DNA from: Klebsiella huaxiensis
GTDB lineage: Bacteria > Pseudomonadota > Gammaproteobacteria > Enterobacterales > Enterobacteriaceae
DNA length: 64,000 nt
Assembly: GCF_003261575.2 (NCBI RefSeq)
Contig: NZ_CP036175.1
Span: 1,674,001-1,738,000, forward strand
Reading direction: 5' to 3'
Position numbers and translations under genes: made by a program. Of this stretch, positions 35,373 through 44,547 are shown piece by piece. The notes below the pieces were generated by a model. It was not told the DNA's origin, did no database searches, and was given only the letters and a program-made list of their open reading frames with translations. Within the stretch, counting starts at the first letter, position 1. The number at the start of each line of letters is the position of its first letter.

Positions 35373-36287
35373 ATGAGCTGGATTGAACGAATTAAAAGCA
35401 ATATAACCCCCACCCGTAAGGCGAGTATTCCTGAAGGTGTATGGACCAAGTGCGACAGCTGCGGTCAGGTACTGTACCGCGCAGAGCTGGAGCGCAACCT
35501 GGAGGTTTGCCCTAAGTGCGATCACCACATGCGTATGTCGGCGCGTAACCGCCTGCATAGCCTGCTGGACGAAGGTTCCCTCGTGGAGCTGGGAAGTGAG
35601 CTCGAGCCAAAAGATGTGCTGAAGTTCCGCGATTCGAAAAAGTATAAAGACCGTCTGGCATCAGCCCAGAAAGAGACTGGCGAAAAAGACGCGCTGGTGG
35701 TCATGAAAGGCACCCTGCATGAAATGCCGGTTGTTGCCGCCGCTTTCGAATTCTCCTTTATGGGCGGTTCAATGGGCTCTGTCGTCGGCGCGCGCTTTGT
35801 TCGTGCGGTTGAACAGGCTCTGGAAGACAACTGTCCGCTGATTTGTTTCTCCGCTTCCGGCGGCGCGCGTATGCAGGAAGCGCTGATGTCGCTGATGCAG
35901 ATGGCGAAAACCTCCGCTGCGCTGGCGAAAATGCAGGAGCGCGGCATGCCGTATATCTCCGTGCTGACCGACCCAACCATGGGCGGTGTCTCGGCGAGCT
36001 TTGCTATGTTGGGCGATTTGAACATCGCTGAGCCAAAAGCGCTGATCGGTTTTGCCGGTCCCCGCGTTATTGAGCAGACCGTTCGTGAGAAGCTGCCGCC
36101 GGGATTCCAGCGCAGTGAGTTCCTGATTGAAAAAGGGGCGATCGATATGATCGTTCGTCGCCCGGAAATGCGTCTGAAGCTGGCCAGTATTCTGGCGAAG
36201 CTGATGAACCTTCCGGCGCCAAATCCGGAACCCGTTCACGAAGGTGAGGTGGTGCCACCGGAGCCGGATCAGGAACCAGAGGCCTGA
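35373..36287 (+). CDS. accD: acetyl-CoA carboxylase carboxyltransferase beta subunit
   Basis: With AccA forms the carboxyltransferase that moves CO2 from biotin to acetyl-CoA, giving malonyl-CoA. 304 aa as in E. coli. The N-terminal zinc ribbon (CDSCG...CPKCDHH, about 27–49) also binds RNA and self-represses in E. coli. The crotonase-like core (FSASGGARMQEALMSLMQM, DPTMGGVSASFAMLGD) is intact. I start at the second ATG (AAAGG upstream, MSWIERIKSN); the in-frame ATG at 35310 would add 21 unlike residues. Confidence 0.96.
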   Translation: MSWIERIKSNITPTRKASIPEGVWTKCDSCGQVLYRAELERNLEVCPKCDHHMRMSARNRLHSLLDEGSLVELGSELEPKDVLKFRDSKKYKDRLASAQKETGEKDALVVMKGTLHEMPVVAAAFEFSFMGGSMGSVVGARFVRAVEQALEDNCPLICFSASGGARMQEALMSLMQMAKTSAALAKMQERGMPYISVLTDPTMGGVSASFAMLGDLNIAEPKALIGFAGPRVIEQTVREKLPPGFQRSEFLIEKGAIDMIVRRPEMRLKLASILAKLMNLPAPNPEPVHEGEVVPPEPDQEPEA

Positions 36288-36359
36288 TAATACAGAGGGC
36301 AGGCCTGACGGTGCTGCCCTTTTTTATACGCGTAGTTATCTTAACTCTTGCCGGACATC

Positions 36360-37628
36360 ATGGAAAAACAACCTATTCCTCAGGCCGCGTCGCCCCTGGC
36401 TACGTGGCTTTCTTATCTGGAACATCTGCACAGCAAAACAATCGACCTGGGACTGGCGCGCGTCAGCGAGGTGGCTGTGCGGATGGCGGTATTAAAACCT
36501 GCGCCGTTTGTGTTCACGGTGGCGGGAACCAACGGCAAAGGAACGACCTGCCGTACCCTGGAATCGGTACTGATGGCCGCGGGCTTCAAAGTGGGTGTTT
36601 ATAGTTCGCCGCATCTGGTGCGCTATACCGAGCGGGTGCGCGTACAAGGCGAAGAGCTGTCGGAACTTGCGCATACCACTTCCTTTGCTGAAATCGAAGC
36701 GGCGCGTGGCGAGATTTCTCTGAGCTATTTTGAATTTGGTACGCTTTCCGCGCTGTGGCTATTTCAGCAGGCGCAACTGGATGTCGTTATCCTTGAAGTG
36801 GGTCTCGGCGGTCGCCTGGATGCGACTAATATTGTTGATGCCGACGTGGCGGTAGTCACCAGTATTGCGCTTGACCATACGGACTGGCTGGGACCGGATC
36901 GCGAAAGCATTGGCCGCGAGAAGGCAGGTATTTTTCGCGGTGGTAAACCGGCTATCGTTGGTGAACCCGATATGCCCCAGACTATCGCCGAGGTTGCGAG
37001 CGAAAAGGGCGCGCAACTCCTGCGCCGCGACGTTGACTGGGGCTATGAGGCCGGTGAGCAGAGCTGGTCTTTCAGTGATGAAAACGGCGCACTCACCGAC
37101 CTGCCGCTGCCACAGGTACCTATGCCGAATGCCGCAACTGCGCTCGCTGCCCTGCGTGCCAGCAAGCTCAAGGTTGACGAGCAGGCGATTCGCGACGGTA
37201 TTCAAAAGGCGATGCTGCCGGGGCGTTTTCAGATAATTAGCGACACCCCGAGAGTCATCCTTGATGTTGCTCATAACCCGCATGCGGCGACGTATCTCGC
37301 CGGGCGTCTCAAAACCTTACCGAAAACGGGGCGCGTGCTGGCGGTTATTGGTATGCTGCATGATAAGGACATCGCCGGTACGCTGGAAAACCTGAAGGCG
37401 GAAGTTGACGATTGGTACTGTGCGCCGCTGGAAGGGCCGCGCGGCGCGACGGCAGAGCAACTGCTGGAACATTTACGCGCAGGCAAAGTCTATACCAGCG
37501 TTGTGCAGGCCTGGTACGCTGCGATGGCAGATGCCAGACCACAGGATACGGTGCTGGTGTGTGGTTCATTCCACACGGTGGCGCATGTAATGGAAGAGAT
37601 AGACGCGGGGAGAATCGGTGGCGAGTAA
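36360..37628 (+). CDS. folC: dihydrofolate synthase / folylpolyglutamate synthase FolC
   Basis: Joins glutamate to dihydropteroate and then extends the polyglutamate tail of folates. 422 aa from the ATG at 36360, exactly the E. coli length; the TTG four codons earlier is less likely. Mur-ligase-type P-loop VAGTNGKGTTCRTLES, acidic metal sites in LEVGLGGRLDATN and ALDHTDWLG, and C-terminal DVAHNPHA are intact. The last 11 bases overlap dedD. Confidence 0.96.
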   Translation: MEKQPIPQAASPLATWLSYLEHLHSKTIDLGLARVSEVAVRMAVLKPAPFVFTVAGTNGKGTTCRTLESVLMAAGFKVGVYSSPHLVRYTERVRVQGEELSELAHTTSFAEIEAARGEISLSYFEFGTLSALWLFQQAQLDVVILEVGLGGRLDATNIVDADVAVVTSIALDHTDWLGPDRESIGREKAGIFRGGKPAIVGEPDMPQTIAEVASEKGAQLLRRDVDWGYEAGEQSWSFSDENGALTDLPLPQVPMPNAATALAALRASKLKVDEQAIRDGIQKAMLPGRFQIISDTPRVILDVAHNPHAATYLAGRLKTLPKTGRVLAVIGMLHDKDIAGTLENLKAEVDDWYCAPLEGPRGATAEQLLEHLRAGKVYTSVVQAWYAAMADARPQDTVLVCGSFHTVAHVMEEIDAGRIGGE

Positions 37629-38310
37629 GTTTCAGAACCGTTTAGTCGGGACGATCGTACTGGTGGCACTGGGGGTTATTATCCTGCCAGGGCTGCTTGA
37701 TGGTCAGAAAAAACATTATCAGGATGAGTTTGCCGCAATCCCACTGGTACCAAAACCAGGCGACCGCGATGAGCCAGATATGCTACCAGCAGCGACTCAG
37801 ACGCTGCCTTCGCAGCCTCCGGAAGGGGCCGCCGAAGAGGTGAGAGCTGGGGATGCAGCGGCACCGTCGCTTGATCCTTCGCGGATCCCGGTGAACAATA
37901 ACAGTTTTGATGTGGTGCAGGAGCCGGTTGTCGCGCAAAAACCACAGCCGCAGCCTAAACCTCAACCGAAGCCGGTAGAGAAGCCGCAACCTCAGCCACC
38001 GCAGCAGGTCGCGGTGCAGACACCCGCGCCTAAACCGCAACAGCAGGCTGAAATTCCGGCTCCGACCGGTAAAGCCTATGTTGTGCAGTTAGGTGCGCTG
38101 AAGAACGCCGATAAGGTCAACGAGATCGTCGGTAAGCTGCGCGCCGCTGGCTTCAAAGTTTATACGTCGCCTTCGACGCCGGTGCAGGGTAAAATCACCC
38201 GTATTCTGGTCGGCCCGGATGCTTCGAAAGATAAGCTGAAGGGGCAACTTGGCGAGCTGAACAAGCTGTCCGGACTTAGCGGTGTAGTCATGGGCTTTAG
38301 CCCGAACTAA
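37618..38310 (+). CDS. dedD: SPOR-domain cell-division protein DedD
   Basis: 230 aa septal-ring protein. One N-terminal membrane helix (10–25, VGTIVLVALGVIILPGLL), a long Pro/Gln/Lys-rich periplasmic linker (about 95–150), and a C-terminal SPOR domain (about 155–230, YVVQLGALKNADKVNEIVGK) that binds denuded peptidoglycan at the septum. GTG start inside the end of folC. The linker is about ten residues longer than in E. coli owing to PQPKPQPKP repeats. Confidence 0.94.
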   Translation: MASKFQNRLVGTIVLVALGVIILPGLLDGQKKHYQDEFAAIPLVPKPGDRDEPDMLPAATQTLPSQPPEGAAEEVRAGDAAAPSLDPSRIPVNNNSFDVVQEPVVAQKPQPQPKPQPKPVEKPQPQPPQQVAVQTPAPKPQQQAEIPAPTGKAYVVQLGALKNADKVNEIVGKLRAAGFKVYTSPSTPVQGKITRILVGPDASKDKLKGQLGELNKLSGLSGVVMGFSPN

Positions 38311-38448
38311 CCTTCTCTTTTTTAATAAAGAAAGGTAGGGCCAGAGCACGGAAACCCCTGTCTGACGCGCCCTGAAGAGGCGAAAGGCAGTATGGCGTTG
38401 AATGTTTTTTCAGCGCCATTTTTATTTCTGTAGGGCATGGAAATCCCT

Positions 38449-38464
38449 ACGCAAACGTTTTCTT
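38449..38464 (+). promoter_or_regulatory. PurR operator upstream of cvpA–purF
   Basis: ACGCAAACGTTTTCTT is the PurR box found before cvpA–purF in E. coli. The purine repressor binding here lowers transcription when hypoxanthine or guanine is plentiful. Confidence 0.85.
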
Positions 38465-38520
38465 TTTCTGTTAGAATGCGCCCCGAACCGGACGACAGGG
38501 CGTAAAATCGTGGGACGTAT

Positions 38521-39009
38521 ATGGTCTGGATTGATTACGCCATAATTGCGGTGATTGGTTTTTCCTCTTTGGTCAGCCTGATCCGCGGCTTTGTTCGTGA
38601 AGCTTTATCGCTGGTAACCTGGGGATGCGCTTTCTTTGTTGCCAGTCATTACTACACTTACCTGGCTGTCTGGTTCACGGGCTTTGAAGACGAACTGGTC
38701 CGAAATGGGATTGCTATCGCGATACTGTTTATCGCGACGCTTATCGTCGGCGCTATCGTTAACTTTGTGATAGGTCAGCTGGTGGAGAAAACCGGCCTGT
38801 CGGGTACCGACAGGGTGTTGGGGATCTGTTTTGGCGCCCTGCGCGGTGTGCTAATCGTCTCTGCGATTCTGTTTTTTCTCGATAGTTTTACCAGTATGGC
38901 GAAAAGCGATGACTGGCAAAAGTCTGAGCTTATCCCACAGTTCAGTTTCGTTATCAGATGGTTCTTTGACTATCTGCAGAGCTCGTCAAGTTTCTTGCCC
39001 AAAGCATAA
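38521..39009 (+). CDS. cvpA: CvpA membrane protein
   Basis: 162 aa with four membrane helices. Needed for colicin V production in E. coli; broader role in envelope homeostasis and deoxycholate tolerance is reported for relatives, mechanism unknown. MVWIDYAIIAVIGFSSLVSL and the helical core GLSGTDRVLGICFGALRGVL match. First gene of the cvpA–purF operon, 33 bases before purF. Confidence 0.95.
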   Translation: MVWIDYAIIAVIGFSSLVSLIRGFVREALSLVTWGCAFFVASHYYTYLAVWFTGFEDELVRNGIAIAILFIATLIVGAIVNFVIGQLVEKTGLSGTDRVLGICFGALRGVLIVSAILFFLDSFTSMAKSDDWQKSELIPQFSFVIRWFFDYLQSSSSFLPKA

Positions 39010-39042
39010 GCGTTGGGATGTAGCTTAACGAGGAAAAGACGT

Positions 39043-40560
39043 ATGTGCGGTATTGTCGGTATCGCCGGTGTTATGCCGGTAAACCAGTCGATTTATGACG
39101 CGTTAACGGTGCTTCAGCATCGTGGGCAGGATGCCGCAGGCATCATCACCATCGATGCGAACAACTGTTTTCGTTTGCGTAAAGCGAACGGGCTGGTGAG
39201 CGATGTGTTTGAAGCTCGCCATATGCAGCGTATGCAAGGCAATATGGGGATTGGTCACGTTCGTTACCCGACGGCTGGCAGCTCCAGCGCCTCCGAGGCT
39301 CAGCCTTTCTACGTCAACTCTCCATATGGCATTACGTTGGCGCACAACGGCAATCTGACTAATGCTCACGAGCTGCGTCAAAAGCTGTTTGAAGAAAAAC
39401 GCCGCCACATCAACACCACCTCCGACTCCGAAATCCTGCTCAACATTTTTGCCAGCGAGCTGGATAATTTCCGCCATTATCCGCTGGAAGCAGACAACAT
39501 TTTTGCGGCGATTGCCGCCACTAACCGCCAGATTCGCGGCGCTTATGCCTGCGTGGCGATGATTATCGGCCACGGCATGGTCGCCTTCCGCGACCCGAAC
39601 GGCATCCGTCCGCTGGTGCTGGGCAAGCGTGATATTGGCGATGGCCGCACTGAGTATATGGTGGCCTCGGAAAGTGTTGCTCTGGATACCTTGGGCTTTG
39701 AGTTCTTACGTGACGTTGCGCCTGGCGAAGCGGTGTATATCACCGAAAAAGGCCAGTTGTTCACTCGCCAGTGCGCCGAGAACCCGGTTAGCAATCCGTG
39801 CCTGTTCGAATACGTTTACTTCGCGCGTCCGGATTCATTCATCGACAAAATTTCCGTCTACAGCGCCCGTGTGAATATGGGGACTAAGCTGGGGGCGAAA
39901 ATTGCTCGCGAGTGGGAAGATCTTGATATTGATGTAGTGATTCCGATTCCAGAAACCTCCTGCGATATCGCGCTGGAAATTGCCCGTATCCTTGACAAGC
40001 CGTATCGCCAGGGCTTCGTGAAAAACCGCTACGTTGGTCGTACCTTTATCATGCCAGGCCAGCAGCTGCGTCGTAAGTCGGTGCGTCGTAAACTCAACGC
40101 CAACCGTGCCGAGTTCCGCGATAAGAATGTGCTGCTGGTCGATGACTCCATCGTTCGCGGCACTACTTCGGAACAGATTATCGAGATGGCGCGCGAAGCT
40201 GGGGCGAAGAAAGTGTATCTGGCGTCAGCGGCGCCGGAAATTCGCTTCCCGAACGTGTATGGCATTGATATGCCAACCGCGACTGAGCTGATTGCTCACG
40301 GGCGTGAAGTTGACGAGATTCGTCAGATCATCGGTGCAGATGGTTTGATTTTCCAGGATCTGGACGATCTGATTGACGCAGTCCGTGCGGAGAACCCGGA
40401 TATTCAGCAGTTCGAATGCTCGGTTTTCAACGGTATCTACGTTACCAAAGACGTCGATCAGCAGTATCTGGATTATCTCGATTCCCTGCGTAACGACGAT
40501 GCGAAAGCGGTTCAGCTGCAAAACGAAGTGGAAAATTTAGAGATGCATAACGAAGGGTAA
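39043..40560 (+). CDS. purF: amidophosphoribosyltransferase PurF
   Basis: First committed step of purine synthesis: PRPP plus glutamine to phosphoribosylamine. 505 aa from the second Met; GAGGAAAAG precedes it and removal of Met exposes the catalytic N-terminal Cys (MCGIVGIAGV). The Ntn glutaminase domain is followed by a phosphoribosyltransferase domain with the PRPP motif VLLVDDSIVRGTTS. In E. coli ubiX comes next in the operon; here a sugar module intervenes. Confidence 0.97.
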   Translation: MCGIVGIAGVMPVNQSIYDALTVLQHRGQDAAGIITIDANNCFRLRKANGLVSDVFEARHMQRMQGNMGIGHVRYPTAGSSSASEAQPFYVNSPYGITLAHNGNLTNAHELRQKLFEEKRRHINTTSDSEILLNIFASELDNFRHYPLEADNIFAAIAATNRQIRGAYACVAMIIGHGMVAFRDPNGIRPLVLGKRDIGDGRTEYMVASESVALDTLGFEFLRDVAPGEAVYITEKGQLFTRQCAENPVSNPCLFEYVYFARPDSFIDKISVYSARVNMGTKLGAKIAREWEDLDIDVVIPIPETSCDIALEIARILDKPYRQGFVKNRYVGRTFIMPGQQLRRKSVRRKLNANRAEFRDKNVLLVDDSIVRGTTSEQIIEMAREAGAKKVYLASAAPEIRFPNVYGIDMPTATELIAHGREVDEIRQIIGADGLIFQDLDDLIDAVRAENPDIQQFECSVFNGIYVTKDVDQQYLDYLDSLRNDDAKAVQLQNEVENLEMHNEG

Positions 40561-40574
40561 TCCCTTCGCCTGGA

Positions 40575-40606
40575 AAAGCCCGCGGTCGCGAGATCGCGGG
40601 CTTTTT
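40575..40606 (+). terminator. intrinsic terminator after purF
   Basis: AAAGCCCGCG, loop, CGCGGGCTTTTT. It ends the cvpA–purF transcript five bases before the convergent GH127 stop and is followed and preceded by A/T runs, so it may also serve the opposite strand. Confidence 0.9.
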
Positions 40607-40610
40607 GCTT

Positions 40611-42578
40611 TTAAGCCTCGTCGACCCAAATCCGCATTTCGCCTTCGCCGCGGTTGGCCCAGCTAAACCACGGAATAAACGTCAAAGTTTGCTTTTCAAC
40701 GTTCGCCTGTGGGCTGTCGAAACTGTACAGCGGTGTGTCCTCTGGCGCTGTCTGCATGCGCAAACCCTCCGCCATAATCAAGACTTTTCCTTTCAAAACG
40801 CCAGTTCCTGCCATCTCATGAAACTGACTGCCGCGCGGGAGCGACAGATTGTGCAGCTCCGTGCCGTTATCTGCCTCTTCCAGGCAGTACACGAGCGGCC
40901 CACGTTGAATCGCCACTTTGCCCGCGTTATGACGCACCAGCGGATTTGCGTAGACGCGACGGATAGTCATCGGCAGATGCAGCGTAATGACGTCGCCCTG
41001 TTGCCACTGGCGAGTGATATGCAGATAGCCTTTGAGCCGTTCTCCTTGCGCGGTTTCGCCATTGACCAGTACCTGCGGAGCTTCGCACCATTCCGGCAGA
41101 CGCAGCGCCAAAGTGTGGGCGACGGGCTGTGAATGGGTGAAGGTGATGTTGACCTCTTCATCCCACGGGTAGTTACCGCTAATTTTCAGCGCCAGTGGCC
41201 GGTCGTTAATGGTGAACTGGGCTTCGCTCCCGGCGTAGAAATTGATAAATAGCGCGTCCTGGCGCGGGGTAAAAAGATAGTGACCAATAGCGACCAGCGT
41301 GCGTGCGATGTTTGGCGGGCAGCAGGCGCAGCCGAACCAGCGCTGGCGAACCGGCTTAATATGGTCGTAAATATGGTTATGCGGGATGCTCTTGGGGTGA
41401 GTTTCCAGCGGATTAACGTAAAAGAAATGCTTACCGTCCAGCGCCATCCCGCCGAGTACCGTATTGTAGAACGCGCGCTCCATGACATCGGCATAATGCG
41501 CGTCGCCTTCCATTTCCAGCATCCGGCGGGCGAACATCATCAGGCCGATAGAGGCGCAGCTTTCGCCGTAAGCGGTATCGTTAGGCAGATCGTAGTCGCT
41601 GGTAAAGGCTTCACCGATCCCCTGCGAGCCAATGCCGCCGGTAATATACATCCGCCGCTGGACCGTATTGTTCCAGATTCGCAGACAGGTCTGGCGTTTC
41701 TCTTCGTCCTGAGTCATACGGGCGATATGCGCCAGGCCGGTCATCAGGTAGACGGAACGGACGGCGTGGCCAACCGCTTCGCTCTGTTCGGAGAGTGGTT
41801 TGTGCGCATGAGTGTAAGTTTTGTCTTTTATCATTCCTGGCCAGGCGTCGCCCCAGCCGATCCAGTGTCGGGTGCCGCCGCGTTTTTCGAACTCAATGTC
41901 GTAATAGTAAGGCTGCTTACCGCGTTCTTCGATAAAGAAACAGGCCAGCGCCTGATATCGGGGTTCCCGGGTGACTTCGTAAAGACGCATCAGCGCCAGC
42001 TCGATTTCCGGATGCCCCGGATAGCCGCGAAGCTGGCCGGGTTTTGGACCGAAAACAGTATCAATGTAATCGGCAAATCTGCAGGAGACTTCCAACAGGC
42101 GGCGCTTCCCCGTAGCATTGTAAAAAGCGACAGCCGCTTCAAACAGGTGCCCCGCGCAGTAAAGTTCGTGGCATTCCGCGAGGTTAGTCCAGCGCTGCCC
42201 CGGTTCTTTAACGGTGTACCAGGTATTCAGATAGCCGTCTGCACACTGGGCTTTCGCCAGAAGCTCAATCACTTCATCAGCGGTTTGTTCAAGGGTTGCG
42301 TCAGGCTTCTGGCTCAATGACCAGGCGACAGCTTCCAGCCATTTGGTGACATCGCTATCCTGAAAAACCATACCGTAAAACTGACCATCCTCTAATCCTG
42401 CGGCGATGCGGTAGTTAGCCAACGCGTGGCTTGGTTCCGCATCGGGAATGTTGTCATTGAGCGCTTCCCACTGATAAGGAATGACGACATCGCGAATCAG
42501 ACGTTGATACTCTCCCAGGAAAGGGTCGGTAACGGTAATTCGGTTCAGGTCGGCTTCAATTACATCGGACTGCTTCAT
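40611..42578 (-). CDS. GH127-family beta-L-arabinofuranosidase-like hydrolase
   Basis: 655 aa, cytoplasmic (no signal peptide). The family uses a zinc-bound Cys nucleophile; the matching residues here are Glu339 and Cys341 (AYGESCASIG), Cys419 and Cys420 (FGCACCPPN), and probable acid/base Glu323. The catalytic (alpha/alpha)6 barrel (about 1–425) is followed by beta-sandwich domains. Known members remove terminal beta-L-arabinofuranose. The GPH symporter gene is seven bases upstream in the same operon, suggesting uptake of small arabinose-containing sugars followed by cleavage inside the cell. Confidence 0.9.
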   Translation of the reverse strand: MKQSDVIEADLNRITVTDPFLGEYQRLIRDVVIPYQWEALNDNIPDAEPSHALANYRIAAGLEDGQFYGMVFQDSDVTKWLEAVAWSLSQKPDATLEQTADEVIELLAKAQCADGYLNTWYTVKEPGQRWTNLAECHELYCAGHLFEAAVAFYNATGKRRLLEVSCRFADYIDTVFGPKPGQLRGYPGHPEIELALMRLYEVTREPRYQALACFFIEERGKQPYYYDIEFEKRGGTRHWIGWGDAWPGMIKDKTYTHAHKPLSEQSEAVGHAVRSVYLMTGLAHIARMTQDEEKRQTCLRIWNNTVQRRMYITGGIGSQGIGEAFTSDYDLPNDTAYGESCASIGLMMFARRMLEMEGDAHYADVMERAFYNTVLGGMALDGKHFFYVNPLETHPKSIPHNHIYDHIKPVRQRWFGCACCPPNIARTLVAIGHYLFTPRQDALFINFYAGSEAQFTINDRPLALKISGNYPWDEEVNITFTHSQPVAHTLALRLPEWCEAPQVLVNGETAQGERLKGYLHITRQWQQGDVITLHLPMTIRRVYANPLVRHNAGKVAIQRGPLVYCLEEADNGTELHNLSLPRGSQFHEMAGTGVLKGKVLIMAEGLRMQTAPEDTPLYSFDSPQANVEKQTLTFIPWFSWANRGEGEMRIWVDEA

Positions 42579-42585
42579 GTTTACC

Positions 42586-43989
42586 TCAGGAAATTTGGGA
42601 ATGTCTTTGGTGAAGATCGGTGGAAATGCGGTTCATCATTGGGCCGTTCAGACGGCACTTAAGCAGGCATAAGGCCAGCACCAGATGGAAGATTGCCGGT
42701 ACAACGCTTTGCAGCAGGGTGATGCCCTGAATAGAAGCGGCGGTCTGGTTTTCCAGTCCCGGCTGGTAGGCCACCATAATCAGCAGAATGCTGATTATTC
42801 CGCCGGATGAGGCCCATGAGAGTTTGATAAAAAAGAGGTTGAAGGCGAAGTTCATCCCGGAAGAGCGCACGCCGTTTTTCCATTCGCCGTAATCATCGGC
42901 AAACGCCATGATCGAGAAGTGCAACGGTAGGGTGAAGCCGAGCACGATGTTGTTAATCAGGATACAGACCAGCCATAGCGTCTGGTGCTGCGGTCCGGTC
43001 GGCAGGAACCACATCGCCAGGCCGAAAACAACCAGCACCAGGTTGGTATAGAAGTACAGCTTGACCATATCGACACGGCGGGAAAGCGGATTGACGATCA
43101 CTGCACCGATAATCGCGGCCAGCGTGACGATGGCAAAAAACAGCGACATAAAGCCAGTGCTGCCCTGTAGCGCATAGGAGATGAAGTACATATAGCCGCC
43201 GCCGCGAATACACAGAATATTCACCAACAGGAAAGACATCACCAGCATCATGAGTAATTGGTCGTTCTTGCGCAGCCCTTGCAGATGCTGGCGCAAAGTG
43301 AATTTCCCGGCCAGCGATAGAGGAACTCGCTCTTTGACCCAGAAAAAGCACAGTAAAAACATGACTGCACCAATCCCACACAGCACGGTTACGCCATACT
43401 GGTAGCCTTTAGCCAGATTGCCCTGACCAAAGAATTCGACCATCCACGGTAGTCCGACAGAGACCAGGAAGCCGGCGATGCCACTTAAGACAAAGCGCCA
43501 TGACTGGCAGGACATCACCTGATCGTGACGGTTGGTCATGGCGTTAATCAGCGCGCAGTAGGGGACGTTGTTGGCGGTATAGCCCACAGAGAGCAGGAAG
43601 TAGGTACCGAAGGCCCAGGCGACTTTCATGTTCGGGCTCATGTCCGGCACGGTGAATGTCAGGATCCCGATAACCGCAAGCGGAACGGCAGTCCATAGCT
43701 GCCACGGACGAAAACGACCCCAGCGACTGCGGGTTCTGTCGGCGATAATGCCCATAACCGGGTCGGATACCGCATCGACGATTCTCAAGGTAAAAAACAT
43801 CGCGCCGACGATGGCCGGGCTCAGGCCAAACACGTCGGTGTAGAAAAAAAGCAGGAAGCCGCTGATCAAATCCGAGATGCAGTGTCCACCGGCATCTCCC
43901 AGTCCATAGCCTATTTTTTCGCGGGTTGAGAGCGTTTCTCCCGCATCAACTATCTGCACATCGGTATCCAGATTATCGGCAGTAGCCAT
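42586..43989 (-). CDS. GPH-family cation symporter for a glycoside or pentoside
   Basis: 467 aa, about 12 membrane helices, glycoside-pentoside-hexuronide:cation symporter family (MelB/XynB-like). Marks: EKIGYGLGDAGGHCISDLISG, RIVDAVSDPVMGIIADRTRSRWGRFRPW. Start at 43989 chosen because AAGGA lies six bases upstream; the TTG two codons earlier is less likely. First gene of the operon with GH127, which it presumably feeds. Substrate inferred, not shown. Confidence 0.9.
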   Translation of the reverse strand: MATADNLDTDVQIVDAGETLSTREKIGYGLGDAGGHCISDLISGFLLFFYTDVFGLSPAIVGAMFFTLRIVDAVSDPVMGIIADRTRSRWGRFRPWQLWTAVPLAVIGILTFTVPDMSPNMKVAWAFGTYFLLSVGYTANNVPYCALINAMTNRHDQVMSCQSWRFVLSGIAGFLVSVGLPWMVEFFGQGNLAKGYQYGVTVLCGIGAVMFLLCFFWVKERVPLSLAGKFTLRQHLQGLRKNDQLLMMLVMSFLLVNILCIRGGGYMYFISYALQGSTGFMSLFFAIVTLAAIIGAVIVNPLSRRVDMVKLYFYTNLVLVVFGLAMWFLPTGPQHQTLWLVCILINNIVLGFTLPLHFSIMAFADDYGEWKNGVRSSGMNFAFNLFFIKLSWASSGGIISILLIMVAYQPGLENQTAASIQGITLLQSVVPAIFHLVLALCLLKCRLNGPMMNRISTDLHQRHSQIS

Positions 43990-44324
43990 AACCAATCCTT
44001 ATTTGCCTTAGCAATGGTGATGATTCAACAAGTCATTACGACGTATCTCTGGTTATTTTTAGTAAATATAAAACGACGGAGAGCATAGATCTGATCATAG
44101 TTATGCGTACATTCTTGACGTTTCGCCTTGTGATTTTGATCTTTATTTTTACTAGAAATAAATTTTTAATGTAGATCTTTATCACGTTTTAAAGAGTGCA
44201 AAGTATGTGGTTTGTCTGTGAGACATCCTGGATGCCGCCCGATAAGAGGGTAAAACCTTATTTGTAGTGCTGTGGTACGCATAAGCAGGCAGAGCGATGT
44301 CCGCTTGATGACTTGTGAGGTGGG
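43990..44324. other. regulatory gap of the GH127 module
   Basis: 335 AT-rich bases between the symporter and the small ORF before the LacI-type gene. It should hold the operon promoter and the regulator's operator. I see a CRP-like half site (TGTGA at 44129–44133 with a poor right half) but no convincing palindrome of LacI type. Confidence 0.4.
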
Positions 44325-44501
44325 ATGACAAACTTGATTTTTTGTTTAGTAAAAAATAAAAATATTCAGGTTGTTAATCGTCATCCGCTGCGTGATATCC
44401 TTAGTGACTGCTTCATACATTCGCCCGACGAGATACAAGGGGCGTTGATGGAGATAGCAAAGTACGTACACGACGAGGCTAAGCTGGAGAGCAGGCGCTA
44501 A
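44325..44501 (+). CDS. possible 58-aa small protein before the LacI-type gene
   Basis: An ORF of 58 codons beginning MTNLIFCLVKNKNIQVVNRH, with a strong ribosome site (GAGGTGGG directly upstream). The second half is hydrophilic and looks helical (PDEIQGALMEIAKYVHDEAK). It ends 46 bases before the regulator start on the same strand. I do not recognise it. It may be a real small protein, a leader ORF of the regulator, or chance; codon use in its first third is AT-rich. Confidence 0.38.
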   Translation: MTNLIFCLVKNKNIQVVNRHPLRDILSDCFIHSPDEIQGALMEIAKYVHDEAKLESRR

Positions 44502-44547
44502 AAGGACAATCAGCATAAACCCCGCATGACAGGTGAAAACGAACGGA

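Noticed and set aside
41280..42320. 346-codon open frame on the + strand inside the GH127 gene
   Set aside because: The minus-strand frame carries intact GH127 catalytic motifs, so this is a shadow frame.
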